A stretch of DNA of 10,489 nt, taken from contig WTXD01000388.1 of assembly GCA_022496205.1 (NCBI GenBank), positions 1 through 10,489 of the forward strand, written 5' to 3'. Source of the DNA: Gloeopeniophorella convolvens (lineage: Eukaryota; Basidiomycota; Agaricomycetes; Russulales). Position numbers and translations under genes: made by a program. Shown here one piece after another: positions 1 through 8,639 of the stretch. Within the stretch, counting starts at the first letter, position 1. Each line of letters opens with the position of its first letter. The notes under the pieces were generated by a model that was given only the letters and a program-made list of their open reading frames with translations, did no database searches and was not told where the DNA came from.

Positions 1-126
1 GAGCCCAAGATGGAAGGTCCGCCTGTAAGCGCACTCATTTTGATTAGTCATGCTTTGCTGATGGGCGTGTGGGCAAATGTGATTGGGTGGCTCCTGCTGC
101 TTGGTGATAGTTCCGATCCCCGCTAG
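1..126 (+). other. Short open frame at window edge, hydrophobic, unrecognised
   Basis: Frame 1 is open from the first base to a TAG at 124-126 (41 codons), with an ATG at 10-12. The translation has one hydrophobic stretch (ALILISHALLMGVWANVIGW) that could span a membrane, then a short polar tail. It could be the 3' end of a gene that starts outside the window, or chance. There is no homology I recognise, and no splice site or terminator that decides it. The following 127-188 is AT-richer and leads into the first membrane-protein copy. Confidence 0.15.
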
Positions 127-188
127 ACTCCGGCTGTGTGTGTAAAAAAGTCAAAAAGGGGCCTATCGTTTTGCAATCCGCTGTAGAG

Positions 189-1801
189 ATGGCCGATTGG
201 CGGGACCCTGCCCGCGTCGCGGCGGAATACCGTATGTAGATCGTCGGGTCTCCTTCCCTCGGTCACATGCTGATGTCTGCTCACTTCGCGTATTTGCAGT
301 CGCGCTCATCAAGCTGACCCATGTTATGGCCGGCATCCTCGTGTGGGCAGGTCCCTTTGCAGTAGACATGGCGTAGCTGATATGTGACAGCCGGGATCTC
401 GTGATTAACCTGCCGTTCGACATGTCCATTTTCGCGGGAAGGCGCAAGTTCCGTTGGACCTTCATGGTACGTCATCGCCTCGCATACCCAGCGTCGAATC
501 GGGGCGATCTAAAGGATCGTGGTGTTGGCATTGCAGCTGTACCTGGGCTGTCGGTGGTGGCCTATCCTTTGTATGACCGTCATGCTCGTCGACATCGACA
601 TTGGCCACAAGATCAACTGTGTGGTGCGTGTCCCTCAAAGTTGTCGGGCAGCACAGGTCAACTGAGGTTCGCGGCTTTTCCAGGGCTGGGTCGTGTCGGT
701 CTATGTGAGCGCAGTCACAGCGCCTGGTCGAGGGGTTCACATCTCAGCGTCCTGCGCAGTCCTTCGCGTATCTCTCATTCATGTTTGCCTCTTATCGTGC
801 TCCGCATGTCAGTTTCACTCCCGTACCTTCCTATTGTTACTGACGCAGATGGTGCCGCTCCCATTTCAGTGCTGCAATCTGGGGCCACAACAAGTTCGCC
901 GTGGGCTTCGCCTCCGCAACCTGGCTCGCAAGCACGGGATTTTATATGCAAAGCGCGTGGCCATCTCTCTAATACCCGAGGCTGAGACTAACGCGAGGAT
1001 ACAGGCACGATCATGGCGCGTGCTGTGTTCAGCCACAGGATGGCTTCTGCCTTGTGCTCAACACTGACCAGAGCAAGGTGAATGCCCTTGTCACGCTCGC
1101 GACAGACATATCCCTATTGGGGCTCATGCTCGGTGGGCTACTCCGTTGGACCGGCGGGCAACGGGCGGGCGGGGTCTGGCGCCTTCTGTATAATCAGAAC
1201 CTCGTGTGGCTCGTAGTCGTTACCTTGTCTGAAGTACCCCGCAGCTGTGAGTCGTGCAAGTCTCCCACACTCGTATACTTGCTGACGCATGTTATCCGCG
1301 CTCAGGTGCTTATGATACTTGACCTAAACGGTTCGTGTTGCCTATCAGAATATTGTATCTTTCTTTCCGTACCCACGTGGAGGCGACTTCTAGATCCCCT
1401 GAATCTGGTACGCACTCTATTCTAACAAATCTGCATGCATGCCGACTCCCTTCAGATGCTCCAATTTCCCCAAGGTACGCCTCATTTTCCTCTGGTTTCT
1501 CACTCAACCTTAAACACTCGTAGTGGTCATCACGGCTCTCGGCGCAGCGCACATGAACCGCGCGCTCACGGAGTACTCGTCGCAAGATATCACGTGTACT
1601 GCAGGTGCAGACTACGGACGTGCGAGCGAGCGGCTCGTCTTTGCGCGTGGTGCCGGCGGTGATTCGCGGCTTGTTGTGCCCGCACTCGGCGCCACTAGTA
1701 GCGAGGAGGCCCCCTCACGCACGGTAGACGTTATGAACAGCCTGCGTGCACCGGTTGTACACGATGGAGACAAAATGACGAAGCTCGGCGGGGGTCCTTG
1801 A
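189..1801 (+). pseudogene. Seven-helix fungal integral membrane protein, left copy, 12 exons, frameshifted
   Basis: Exons placed by splice sites, frame and comparison with the second copy: 189-231, 300-342, 391-466, 537-623, 684-704, 760-807, 870-956, 1005-1246, 1306-1330, 1394-1407, 1456-1474, 1524-1801. The start is ATG 189 (MADWRDPARVAAEY), matched by the start of the other copy. Landmarks in order: HVMAGILV, then INLPFDMSIFAGRRKFRWTFM, YLGCRWWP, INC, SFAYLSFMFAS, WGHNKFAVG, LNTDQSKVNALVTLATD, MLGGLLRW, LVWLVVV, LDLN-DPLNL and ALGAAHMNRALTEYSS. This resembles a large family of uncharacterised Agaricomycete seven-TM proteins; the function is unknown. Lesions relative to the other copy are a 5-nt loss after 792, one extra C in 1237-1240, and a conserved Trp replaced by Arg (CGG, 392-394). 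Undamaged length would be about 328 residues. Family placement is from memory of its motifs. Confidence 0.75.
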
Positions 1802-2988
1802 GTTAGGGGACACACCGACGTGGTATGCAGTGAAAACCGTTGAAATTGGTTAAGAGTATTTGTCTGTCAATTGTATTGGGCGACTGCGTTGTATGTCGTA
1901 TCGCTGATTATATTATGCCTGAGGCTGTACTGAGACCGAAAGTGCGACGCAGCGCGAACTTGACAGGCCAGAGACGTCGGGTGAGACATGCCTATGACTG
2001 TCAGTCAGTATCCAGAAGTACCTTTAACTGCGATGCACCACTCCAATCCTTAGATGGCCTTGGTGCCGTGACTTGGCTTGCCAACGCAAAAAGACGGGGC
2101 TTCACGTTGGTGGAAACTCAGACGCAGTGTCAGTTGCTAGCAACATTTCAAGTTCAATACTGTACGAGCAGCCGGCGGCATGTGCCTCTGCTTGCCTCGG
2201 CGTTGTGAGTTGATAAAAACATACAAGACAGTATCGAACATTGACTGAGCAACTTCACCTGTCATCCACCCTTCCCGTCGCTTCTGTCACCACCTCAGCG
2301 TGCCCATGCACCTCCATTGCATCCCTTATTGTCGAATACGAGTTCAGCTTTGGCCGCTGAGGAGCGCAACGGTGACTCGAGGTGGCACGCAGCACGCATC
2401 ATTGCCTTGGGATGTGAGGGACGTGCTGCGCACAGTAGGGCACGACGGCGGGGGTGGTACGAGGGCAGGGTTGTCATCCTCGTCCATGGGGCCAAAGCCA
2501 CGCTCGCCAGAGCATAGCTGCGTCGTGGTGGGGTGGGCGTTGACGCGCCTCGTCATTTCTGCGTTGCTGTGCGAGGTTCGTGGTGGCCAATCCAGATATG
2601 ACTGAGAAGCAACCGCACAAATATTTGATAAAGTTGGATAGGGCGTATTGGTCGGGCCATATAATGCACAATGGTACCAGGGACTCACAAGGGAAACTCA
2701 TCCCCCGGCGAATTCCTCCCCCCACTCCAGAACTCGAGCTCGTACTAAGCTGCGCTGACCAGCTTGACGACCGATGCATTGATGGAATACGCCATAAGCC
2801 CCGTTTGTATTTGAAAGGCGGGTTGCTGAACTTCTATCGAAGCTGGAGCGGGGTCGTTGAGGTGAGCGCCTGAGGAAAGGTTGACCTCTCCGCTCGGCAA
2901 TCGGCGCTTTGTTGCGAAAGGTTGTGGACTGTTGTGGACGGGGCCTTATGTATGCCCGCCTTACGCGCTTACGTGACGGCAGCGCATA

Positions 2989-3014
2989 GGCACGCGCAGG
3001 CACGCGCACGCGCC
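2989..3014. repeat. Short GC-rich tandem repeat (GGCACGCGCA, two copies plus remnant)
   Basis: GGCACGCGCA occurs at 2989-2998 and again directly at 2999-3008, followed by CGCGCC. It is simple-sequence DNA with no evident function. Confidence 0.6.
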
Positions 3015-3106
3015 ACGAGTCATGATCCGATTAATCACAATCATGCTGGCTCTGCGAGAAACGGAAGCACTGGCCCGGGGTGCCCTGGGCGTAGTTGAAT
3101 GTGGTA

Positions 3107-3145
3107 GTGGGTGATGGATACATATGGTAGAGTACAGAATGCTAC
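3107..3145 (-). repeat. Copy 1 of a split 25-bp motif found downstream of two minus-strand genes
   Basis: Read on the minus strand, this segment is GTAGCATTCTGTA, then 14 extra bases, then TCCATCACCCAC. The same two blocks are contiguous at 5989-6013. It begins a few bases past the stop codon of the right membrane-protein copy. The 14 extra bases end in TGTA, the same four bases that precede them, so they look like a small insertion with a 4-bp duplication. It may be a dispersed repeat or a 3'-end processing element; the sequence alone cannot say which. Confidence 0.5.
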
Positions 3146-3150
3146 CCTAC

Positions 3151-4773
3151 CTAAAGGAACCCCCCGCCGGGCTTCGTCATCTTGTCTCCACCGTGTGCAA
3201 CTGGCACAGGTAGGCTGTCCATGACGTCTACCGTGCATGTGAGGATCTGTCCACTGCTAGCGCCGAGTGCGGGCACAAGCCGTGAATCACCGCCGGCGCC
3301 ACGCGCAAATACGAGCTGCTCGCTTGCACGTCCGTAGTCTGCACCTGTCGTACACATAATATCTTGTGACGAGTACTCCGCAAGTGCGCGGTAGATGTGC
3401 GCCGCGCCGAGAGCCTTGATGACCACTGCGGGCGTTGAGCGCTGAGTAAGAGATTAGAGGAGGAGGCGTACATTCGGGAACTGTAAACATCTGAAGGGAG
3501 TCGGTGCGTGTGCAGGTTTGTCGGAATAGAGTGCGTACCAGATTCAGGGGATCTGGAAGGCGCCTCTGCATGAGCAAGGAAGAAATATACAATATTCTGA
3601 TGGGTGACGTGACGAACCGTTTAGGTCAAGCATAATGAATACCTGAGCGCGGATAGCATGCGTCAGCCAGCATCTGAGCGCGGGAGGCTCGCACGGCTCA
3701 CAGCTGCGGGTACTTCAGCCAAGGCAACAACTACAAGCCACACGAGGCCCTGATTATACAGAAAGCGGGGGGTCCCGCCCGCATGCTGCTCGCTGGTCCA
3801 ACGGAGTAGCCCACCGAGCATGAGCCCAGCAAATTGTGTCTGTCGCGACCGTGACAAGTACGGTCACCTTGTTCTTGCCAGTGTTAAGCGTAACGCAGGA
3901 GCTACCCTGCGGGTTGGACACAGCGCGCAACATTATCGTGCCTGCATCCTCGCGTTAGTCTCAGCCTCGGGTATTAGAGAGATGGCCACGCGCTTCGCAT
4001 ATAAAGTCCCGTGCTTGTAAGCCAGGTTGCGGAGGCGAGGCCCACGGCGAACTTGTTGTGGCCCAGATCGCAGCACTGAAATGGGAGCGGCATCACCTGC
4101 GTCAGTGCCGGTAGGAAGCCACGAGAGTGAAACTGACATGCGGAGCACGATAAGCGCAGAGGCAAACATGAATGAGAGATACGCGAAGGACTGCGCAGGA
4201 CGCTGAGATGTGAACCCCTCGACCGGGCGCTGTAATTTGCTCACATAGACCGACACGACCCAGGCCTGGAGAGGTTGCAAACATCAGTTGATCTGCGCTG
4301 CCCGACAAATTCTAGTGGGGAAGAGGCACGCACCATACAGTTGATTTTGTGGCTGACGTTCGAAGCCGACGAGCATGGCTGTCAAGCAAAAGATAGGCGA
4401 CCACCGACAGCCCAGGTACAGCTGCAATACCAACATCGTCACGACCCTTTAGATCGTCATGCTTCGTTGCTGGCTGTGCGGGGCGATGACATACCATGAA
4501 GGTCCAGCGGAACCTGCGCTTGCCCGTGAAGATGGACAAGTCAAACGGCAGGTTTATCAATATCTCCCAGCTGCCACATATTAACTGCCGTGTATGGTGC
4601 AAAGGGAACCGCCTACATGGAGATGCCGGTCATGACATGGACCAGCTTGACGAGCGCGACTGTAAACACGCATTAAAGCAAGCAGACGTCAATTCGTGAC
4701 TGAGGGAGGGGGACTCGACGATCTACGTACGGTAGTCCGCCGCGACGCGGGCGGGGTCCTTCCAACCCACCAT
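3151..4773 (-). pseudogene. Seven-helix fungal integral membrane protein, right copy, 12 exons, frameshifted
   Basis: Exons in transcription order: 4773-4731, 4659-4617, 4570-4495, 4421-4334, 4265-4245, 4190-4138, 4075-3990, 3941-3702, 3642-3618, 3552-3539, 3490-3472, 3425-3151. The structure equals that of the left copy, with identical phases and microexons of 21, 14 and 19 nt. The start is ATG 4773 (MVGWKDPARVAADY), and the first donor, GTACGT, is ideal. It keeps the WEILINLPFD motif that the left copy has lost, and SFAYLSFMFASALIVLR, which is deleted in part there. Lesions: one extra base near 4355-4362, one G lost near 4063 (TGGGGC to TGGGC), one extra G near 3910, and two bases lost near 3831. 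The last exon is open for about 92 codons to TAG 3151-3153. It is probably non-functional, and the function of the family is unknown. Confidence 0.75.
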
Positions 4774-5435
4774 CTTTAATCTGAGCGTTGGGAAATGTAG
4801 AAGCAGTAGCAACAACACAAAAATTCCACGGTCGGGAGACGAAGTGGGTCAGTCAAGGATATCCGAGGGGAATTGTGTACACCACTCGCCCGCCTGCGCG
4901 ACTATAAGCCGCACAACCCAGCCCCGGGGCATTGCGGTCCTGGTCGGAAGGATCAGTGCGCTCAGATGGCAACAGTGGCTCTTGTGGTGCACACATGGTA
5001 TCCCATGTTCATATCATAGAACATCATGATGCCAGCAGCGTTTGACAAAGGTAGTACCACATCCATGAAATGCGTCACCACGTTAGTCAAGGAAATCATT
5101 CTTCGTGAGCCAGCAGAAACAGCGAGATGACTCTGATATCGCAACACGTTTGTGAGGCCCGCAAGCCGGGGAAGCCTGAGGCCATAAAACGCCAGCTTGC
5201 GCCAAGGAAACGGAGTAGAAGTGAATGGGAGAGCTTATATGCTGTGGTGATTTTATCCATAGCTAATTACTACGTACCCTGCGGTCGGCTGGTAATGTCG
5301 ACACCGAGGCCAGATCTTATCATCACTGGCACGAACGGAACAGATGGCAGGGAGATAATGCAAGGAAGGCGATGTGTAGGGCTGAATCAGTTGGCTTGTT
5401 GAAATTAGGAAGTCCGCGCCTTGTCCCCAGAGCTT
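4774..5435. other. Intergenic stretch, no recognisable gene
   Basis: This lies upstream of the right membrane-protein copy, so its first part would have held that gene's promoter; no TATA box or other clear element is visible. Open frames at + 5127-5402 (91 codons) and - 4962-5147 (61 codons) show no domain I recognise. A small perfect hairpin, ATGTTC with GAACAT around an 8-nt loop, lies near 5008-5027. Confidence 0.4.
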
Positions 5436-5444
5436 GCAAGTAGT
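5436..5444. repeat. Left 9-bp target-site duplication (GCAAGTAGT)
   Basis: GCAAGTAGT directly abuts the left terminus of the 269-bp element, and the identical nonamer directly abuts its right terminus at 5714-5722. Confidence 0.75.
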
Positions 5445-5713
5445 TAGTCTCGTTCCCAGACGTTCTAGGAGAGGTCGAGTTACGAGAGCGAGAGCAGGGG
5501 GAGGGGAAGCCGAGACCGCGCGAAGTCGGAGTCAAATTTCCCAAACAGTCAACACGCGGGACCTCTCGTTCTCGGTGAGGGAAACGTGGGAATTATTCAG
5601 AAAATGACTCCGATTTTGTTCCCAATCCGGGGTACCACGGTCTCGGCTCCCCTATCAAGTCCTCCTCCCCCCGACCTTCTCTCCATCACCGAGAACGTCT
5701 GGCAACGAGACTA
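5445..5713. mobile_element. 269-bp MITE-like element with terminal inverted repeats
   Basis: The left end starts TAGTCTCGTT and the right end finishes AACGAGACTA, perfect for 10 bp. The inverted match continues to 22 bp with one mismatch (5445-5466 against 5692-5713). Further inverted blocks lie inside: 5502-5518 with 5638-5653, and 5525-5543 with 5587-5613. Most of the element can therefore fold into one long imperfect hairpin around a loop near 5545-5586. A subterminal block, CGTTCTCGGTGA, recurs at 5567-5578, inverted relative to 5686-5697. There is no transposase frame, so it would be non-autonomous. A 9-bp target duplication is usual for Mutator-like elements, while hAT elements make 8 bp; the class is therefore an inference. 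Confidence 0.75.
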
Positions 5714-5722
5714 GCAAGTAGT
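5714..5722. repeat. Right 9-bp target-site duplication (GCAAGTAGT)
   Basis: Exact copy of the nonamer at 5436-5444, directly adjoining the right terminus of the 269-bp element. Confidence 0.75.
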
Positions 5723-6217
5723 TTCCGAGCTGAGAGGCTGAGAAGTCGGGGAGACGTGGAGCATCATGGATCCGACGCGCGCATCCCCCGGGTTTCGGAC
5801 GTTGCGCGTGGTTCCGGCCGATTGCAAACCGCTCCGGTATTCTCCGGGGTTGCGCGGTGTTGTGAAAAGCGGGGATCGTGTCGCAGCGGGAAAATAACAA
5901 GAGTTTAATCGCGTTTGACGGAGCTCGTTATAACAAACGCGCAAACGCGTGGGGAGCGATACAAAATACGATACCAAATTTTAGTGATGTGGGTGATGGA
6001 TACAAAATGCTACATAGACTACTAGTACTTTGCATGTGTGTGTGCTGCACAGTCTGGCTTCTGGCTTCTCGAGCTTCGATTCTCGGTCTAGTTCGCTATG
6101 GTACTTACTATGATACGTGGCAGGTCTAATCTGCGCGATGGCGCGGACTCCGACGGAGCAGTCGGGTATGGGTACGATATGTGCTTATGAGTTGAGCGTG
6201 AATACAGCAACCAGCGT
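5723..6217. other. Intergenic stretch downstream of the aspartic protease, no recognisable gene
   Basis: A short plus-strand frame from ATG 5766 (43 codons to TAA) and two minus-strand frames across 5655-5977 show no recognisable domain. The later part (about 5880-6130) is AT-richer and holds two copies of GATACAAAAT (near 5959 and 5999), which suits the 3' flank of the minus-strand protease gene. No poly(A) site can be fixed by eye. Confidence 0.4.
5989..6013 (-). repeat. Copy 2 of the 25-bp motif, uninterrupted
   Basis: On the minus strand this reads GTAGCATTTTGTA followed at once by TCCATCACCCAC. It matches the split copy at 3107-3145 except for one base and the 14-nt insertion there. It lies about 200 nt past the stop codon of the minus-strand aspartic protease, so both copies have the same orientation relative to the gene ending upstream. 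Confidence 0.5.
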
Positions 6218-8000
6218 TCAGGCATTGTTCACGTCAGGCCAGAACCCGACCCTCGCCCCACTGCCATAGTCATACGTCGAGTACCCTGCCATCAGCTCCA
6301 CGAACCAACAGGCCAAAGCAAGAGCCGGGCACTTACACGACTTGAGAAACTCGTCACCGACGATCGCCAGGTCCGGCGGGAGCCCCGCGCCCACGGCCAG
6401 CACGCCCGCGACGCAGTCCTTGGACCCCGCGCCCGCGCGCCCGAGGTAGAAGTCCGCTGGCGCGAGCGCGAAGCGGTGTCCGCCAAAGGAAAGCTCGACG
6501 CGCGGGGCGGGCGCGCACGGCACGGTCCAGAACCCTAAGAGCAGCCCAGCGTCAGCAGAGCGGAGATGGAGAAAGGGAAGGGCGAACCGGAGCCGTACTG
6601 CGGCGCGCGCTCGGAGCCTGGGATGAGCGCGTAGAAGGCCGTGGCGACGGTCTGTGGGACGTAGATGAGGGACGTGCCCGTGTCGATTGCCTGCGCGCGC
6701 GGGGTCGGGATCAGCTTGTTGCGACTGAGACGCGAGGGTGCTTACGGCGGTTATTTGGGTAGGGGCTTTGACGCCGTTCGCGAAGAGGCCGTCCATTCTC
6801 ACGGTCCAGTAGGTCTAAGCGCGGAGTGAGTTGGGATTTGAGGGTTGGGTGAGGAGCGCGCACCTTGGACACGACGGGAAGCCACGTCACAGGCCTGTCG
6901 TCTTGCTAATCCACGCACCCAATGCACACCTGCACACCTCCCACGCGTCAGCCTCCCACATCACATCCGAGCACTGTGCACTCACCGCCGACCCGGTCTC
7001 CTCATGCCGCGCCAGATGCACCGAGATATCGGCGCTGCGAGCGCGCGCGCGCGAATCAGGTTCTCAAGAACGGCGGGCGGCGCGTCTGCGCGATCGTGCC
7101 GAACGCCATGCCAATCAGCCCGTCGTTCGGCTGGTGCGCAAGTCGTCCGTCTGCGCGCTGACCGCGCCGAACGCCTGCGCAGGCACGCGCAGCCCCGCGA
7201 GCTCGACCGTGTCCGTCGCCAGCGGCCCGCGACGCGCCCCGTGCCCTGTCACCCCACCAGATCCGTAAGCCAGAGGAGAAAGAGAAGGAGAGAGGGCACG
7301 CACGTAGGTGACGGAAAGTCCTGTGAGGTGACGTGGTATGTGCTGCTCTGCGCGGGCGTGAACTGTCTCCCGTGGCACGTCCGACAGCCCGTGGGTACCC
7401 AGAGGTCCGCAGAACCCGTGTCGACGTCGACGGTCAGCGCCTGCGACGGCGTGCCGATGCCGATCGGCCGTAGAAGAGCACGTCCAGCCCGCCGGAGACA
7501 AAGTCGCGCAGCGGGAGGTGCGGCGCACCCGCTGCGTCGAGCGCACTCGCGTTCGCGTTCGTGTCGGGGTCGGAGGAGTTCGCGAGGAAGGATTCGGTGC
7601 CGGCAGCGAATGCGGGGAGCGCGGGCGCCGACGCGTTCACGGCAGGGGAGTAGCGCGCGGCGAGATCGATAGCGTCATCCGGGGTGAGCCCAATGCCGGA
7701 GAGAAGCTGTCCGCGTCGGCGTATTGAGCATGATCGCGCGTGACTCGCGCTCCTGCAACCAACGTTAGCACACCGACAGCGGCTGAGCATTATACAGGCA
7801 CTGACAGCAAAGCTTGGGTCGAACATGCCAACAGAATCAGGTCCGTCGACGGGCGGCTGGGGAAGCAAGGGTCTGCGCCGGTGAATTGGCAATGAGAATC
7901 GGCCATTATGCACAGCGTGCCGCGAGACCGCGTCATCCAAGGGAGTTGCAGATAGAGACTCGACAAGCACGTAAATCAGGAGGGAGCGCCGAGAGAACAT
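6218..8000 (-). CDS. Secreted pepsin-like aspartic protease (family A1), N-terminal half frame-disrupted, possible pseudogene
   Basis: Exons in transcription order: 8000-7806, 7752-7304, 7264-6986, 6929-6864, 6814-6746, 6690-6588, 6534-6337, 6285-6218. The start is ATG 8000, followed by a signal peptide (MFSRRSLLIYVLVESLSA) and a prosegment. First catalytic motif: DTGSADLWVP (DTGS at 7422-7411). The flap is YGSGGVTG, and the second catalytic motif is AIDTGTS (DTGT at 6684-6673). The C-terminus has IVGDEFLKSWYSTYDYGSGARVGF. Family members cleave peptide bonds at acidic pH, here presumably outside the cell. From 6814 to the stop everything is in frame. Upstream, single bases appear lost near 7724, 7703, 7467, 7316, 7136, 7072 and 7027, two bases near 6908 (creating TAG) and one near 6892. 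The intron before the flap (7303-7265) is only 39 nt and has no AG acceptor. Restored length would be about 478 residues. Confidence 0.8.
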
Positions 8001-8639
8001 GATGCCGGATATTTGCGGCGTCCATGGGCCAGAGTGTGATGATTCTAAAACCTGCGTTGCGGTTCTGGCTGAACGACATCATAGTTGTGAACAGTTGAAC
8101 GTTGAGGGGCGGGGAGATAGGCGAGACCGACAGCTGAATCTAATCTGATATCGGCTGGCTAAATGATGTCATCCGCGCGGACTTGGCTGGGCGCCTCTTG
8201 TGATGGGCCGAGGGCCGATGTTTCGTCCGCTCCAACAGCACTCGAGTCTCCGGGTCGATGTCTTCGGTACTCCAGCCGACCATACCATCGCAATGCCCAC
8301 GTAGCACTCCTGTAGTGACTCTTAGAACTCTTTCCCCTAGACTTTGTCCTTGTCTCTCTTGCTCAGCGGTTTTCGTCCCGTCGGATCGCCAATACGCCAT
8401 GGATGCCAAATCTTCCATAATGTCTGTCTGTCAGTCTAGTTTAATTTAATCGCCGTGTTCAACTTTGTGTTTACTTAGTCTGGATTCCAACCGCCCAGCT
8501 AACCGTCCACGTCGCCGTCTCGGTCAGCGCGGTACACGCTGGCTCGCTGACCTTTGCCCTCTTTGTCTCTCTCCTCTACATCCTTGCCGCGCTCAACCAC
8601 CTCACTCCTTTACGGCCCTTGGCTCGCCATATTTCAACT
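8001..8639. promoter_or_regulatory. Shared intergenic region between divergent protease and glucanase genes
   Basis: This 639-bp stretch separates the start codons of two genes for secreted hydrolases, so it should contain both promoters. Towards the glucanase there is an AT-rich patch (TAGTTTAATTTAATC near 8438-8452). A pyrimidine-rich tract follows at about 8555-8610, then ATTTCAACT just before ATG 8640, as is common upstream of well-expressed fungal genes. No single transcription-factor site stands out. A 92-codon minus-strand frame (8140-8418) lies inside; its translation is mostly polar with no known domain, and chance is the simplest reading. Confidence 0.45.

Larger units (their letters stand above)
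1802..3150. other. Spacer between the two inverted membrane-protein copies, no recognisable gene
   Basis: This stretch separates the tails of the two copies. Several open frames of 60-120 codons occur on both strands, such as + 1840-2208, + 2580-2873 (97 codons) and - 2344-2688, but none shows a domain, a clear start context or family splice signals. Homology between the two copies stops within about 10-15 nt past each stop codon, so the spacer is not part of the duplicated unit as far as I can see. At 2989-3008 there is a two-copy tandem repeat of GGCACGCGCA. Old transposon or gene debris is possible but not shown. Confidence 0.5.

Noticed and set aside
163..465. Minus-strand 100-codon frame over the start of the left membrane-protein copy, and its counterpart at 4496-4699
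   Set aside because: Both are antisense shadows of the same exons in the two copies; their similarity follows from the duplication.
401..985. Plus-strand 194-codon frame
   Set aside because: It starts inside exon 3 at a GTG and reads through introns 3 onward; only the first part is real exon sequence.
2300..2688. Possible retroelement or gene remnant in the spacer
   Set aside because: No reverse transcriptase, integrase, gag zinc knuckle or long terminal repeat is visible on either strand.
7038..7053. Run of alternating GC as a possible regulatory or Z-DNA tract
   Set aside because: It encodes the Arg-Ala-Arg-Ala stretch of the protease after IR, so it is ordinary coding sequence.
6831..7672. 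Long plus-strand frames up to 275 codons (6831-7268 and 6845-7672)
   Set aside because: They are antisense to the aspartic protease, rich in Arg, Pro and Ser as expected of reverse reads of GC-rich coding DNA, and have no domain.
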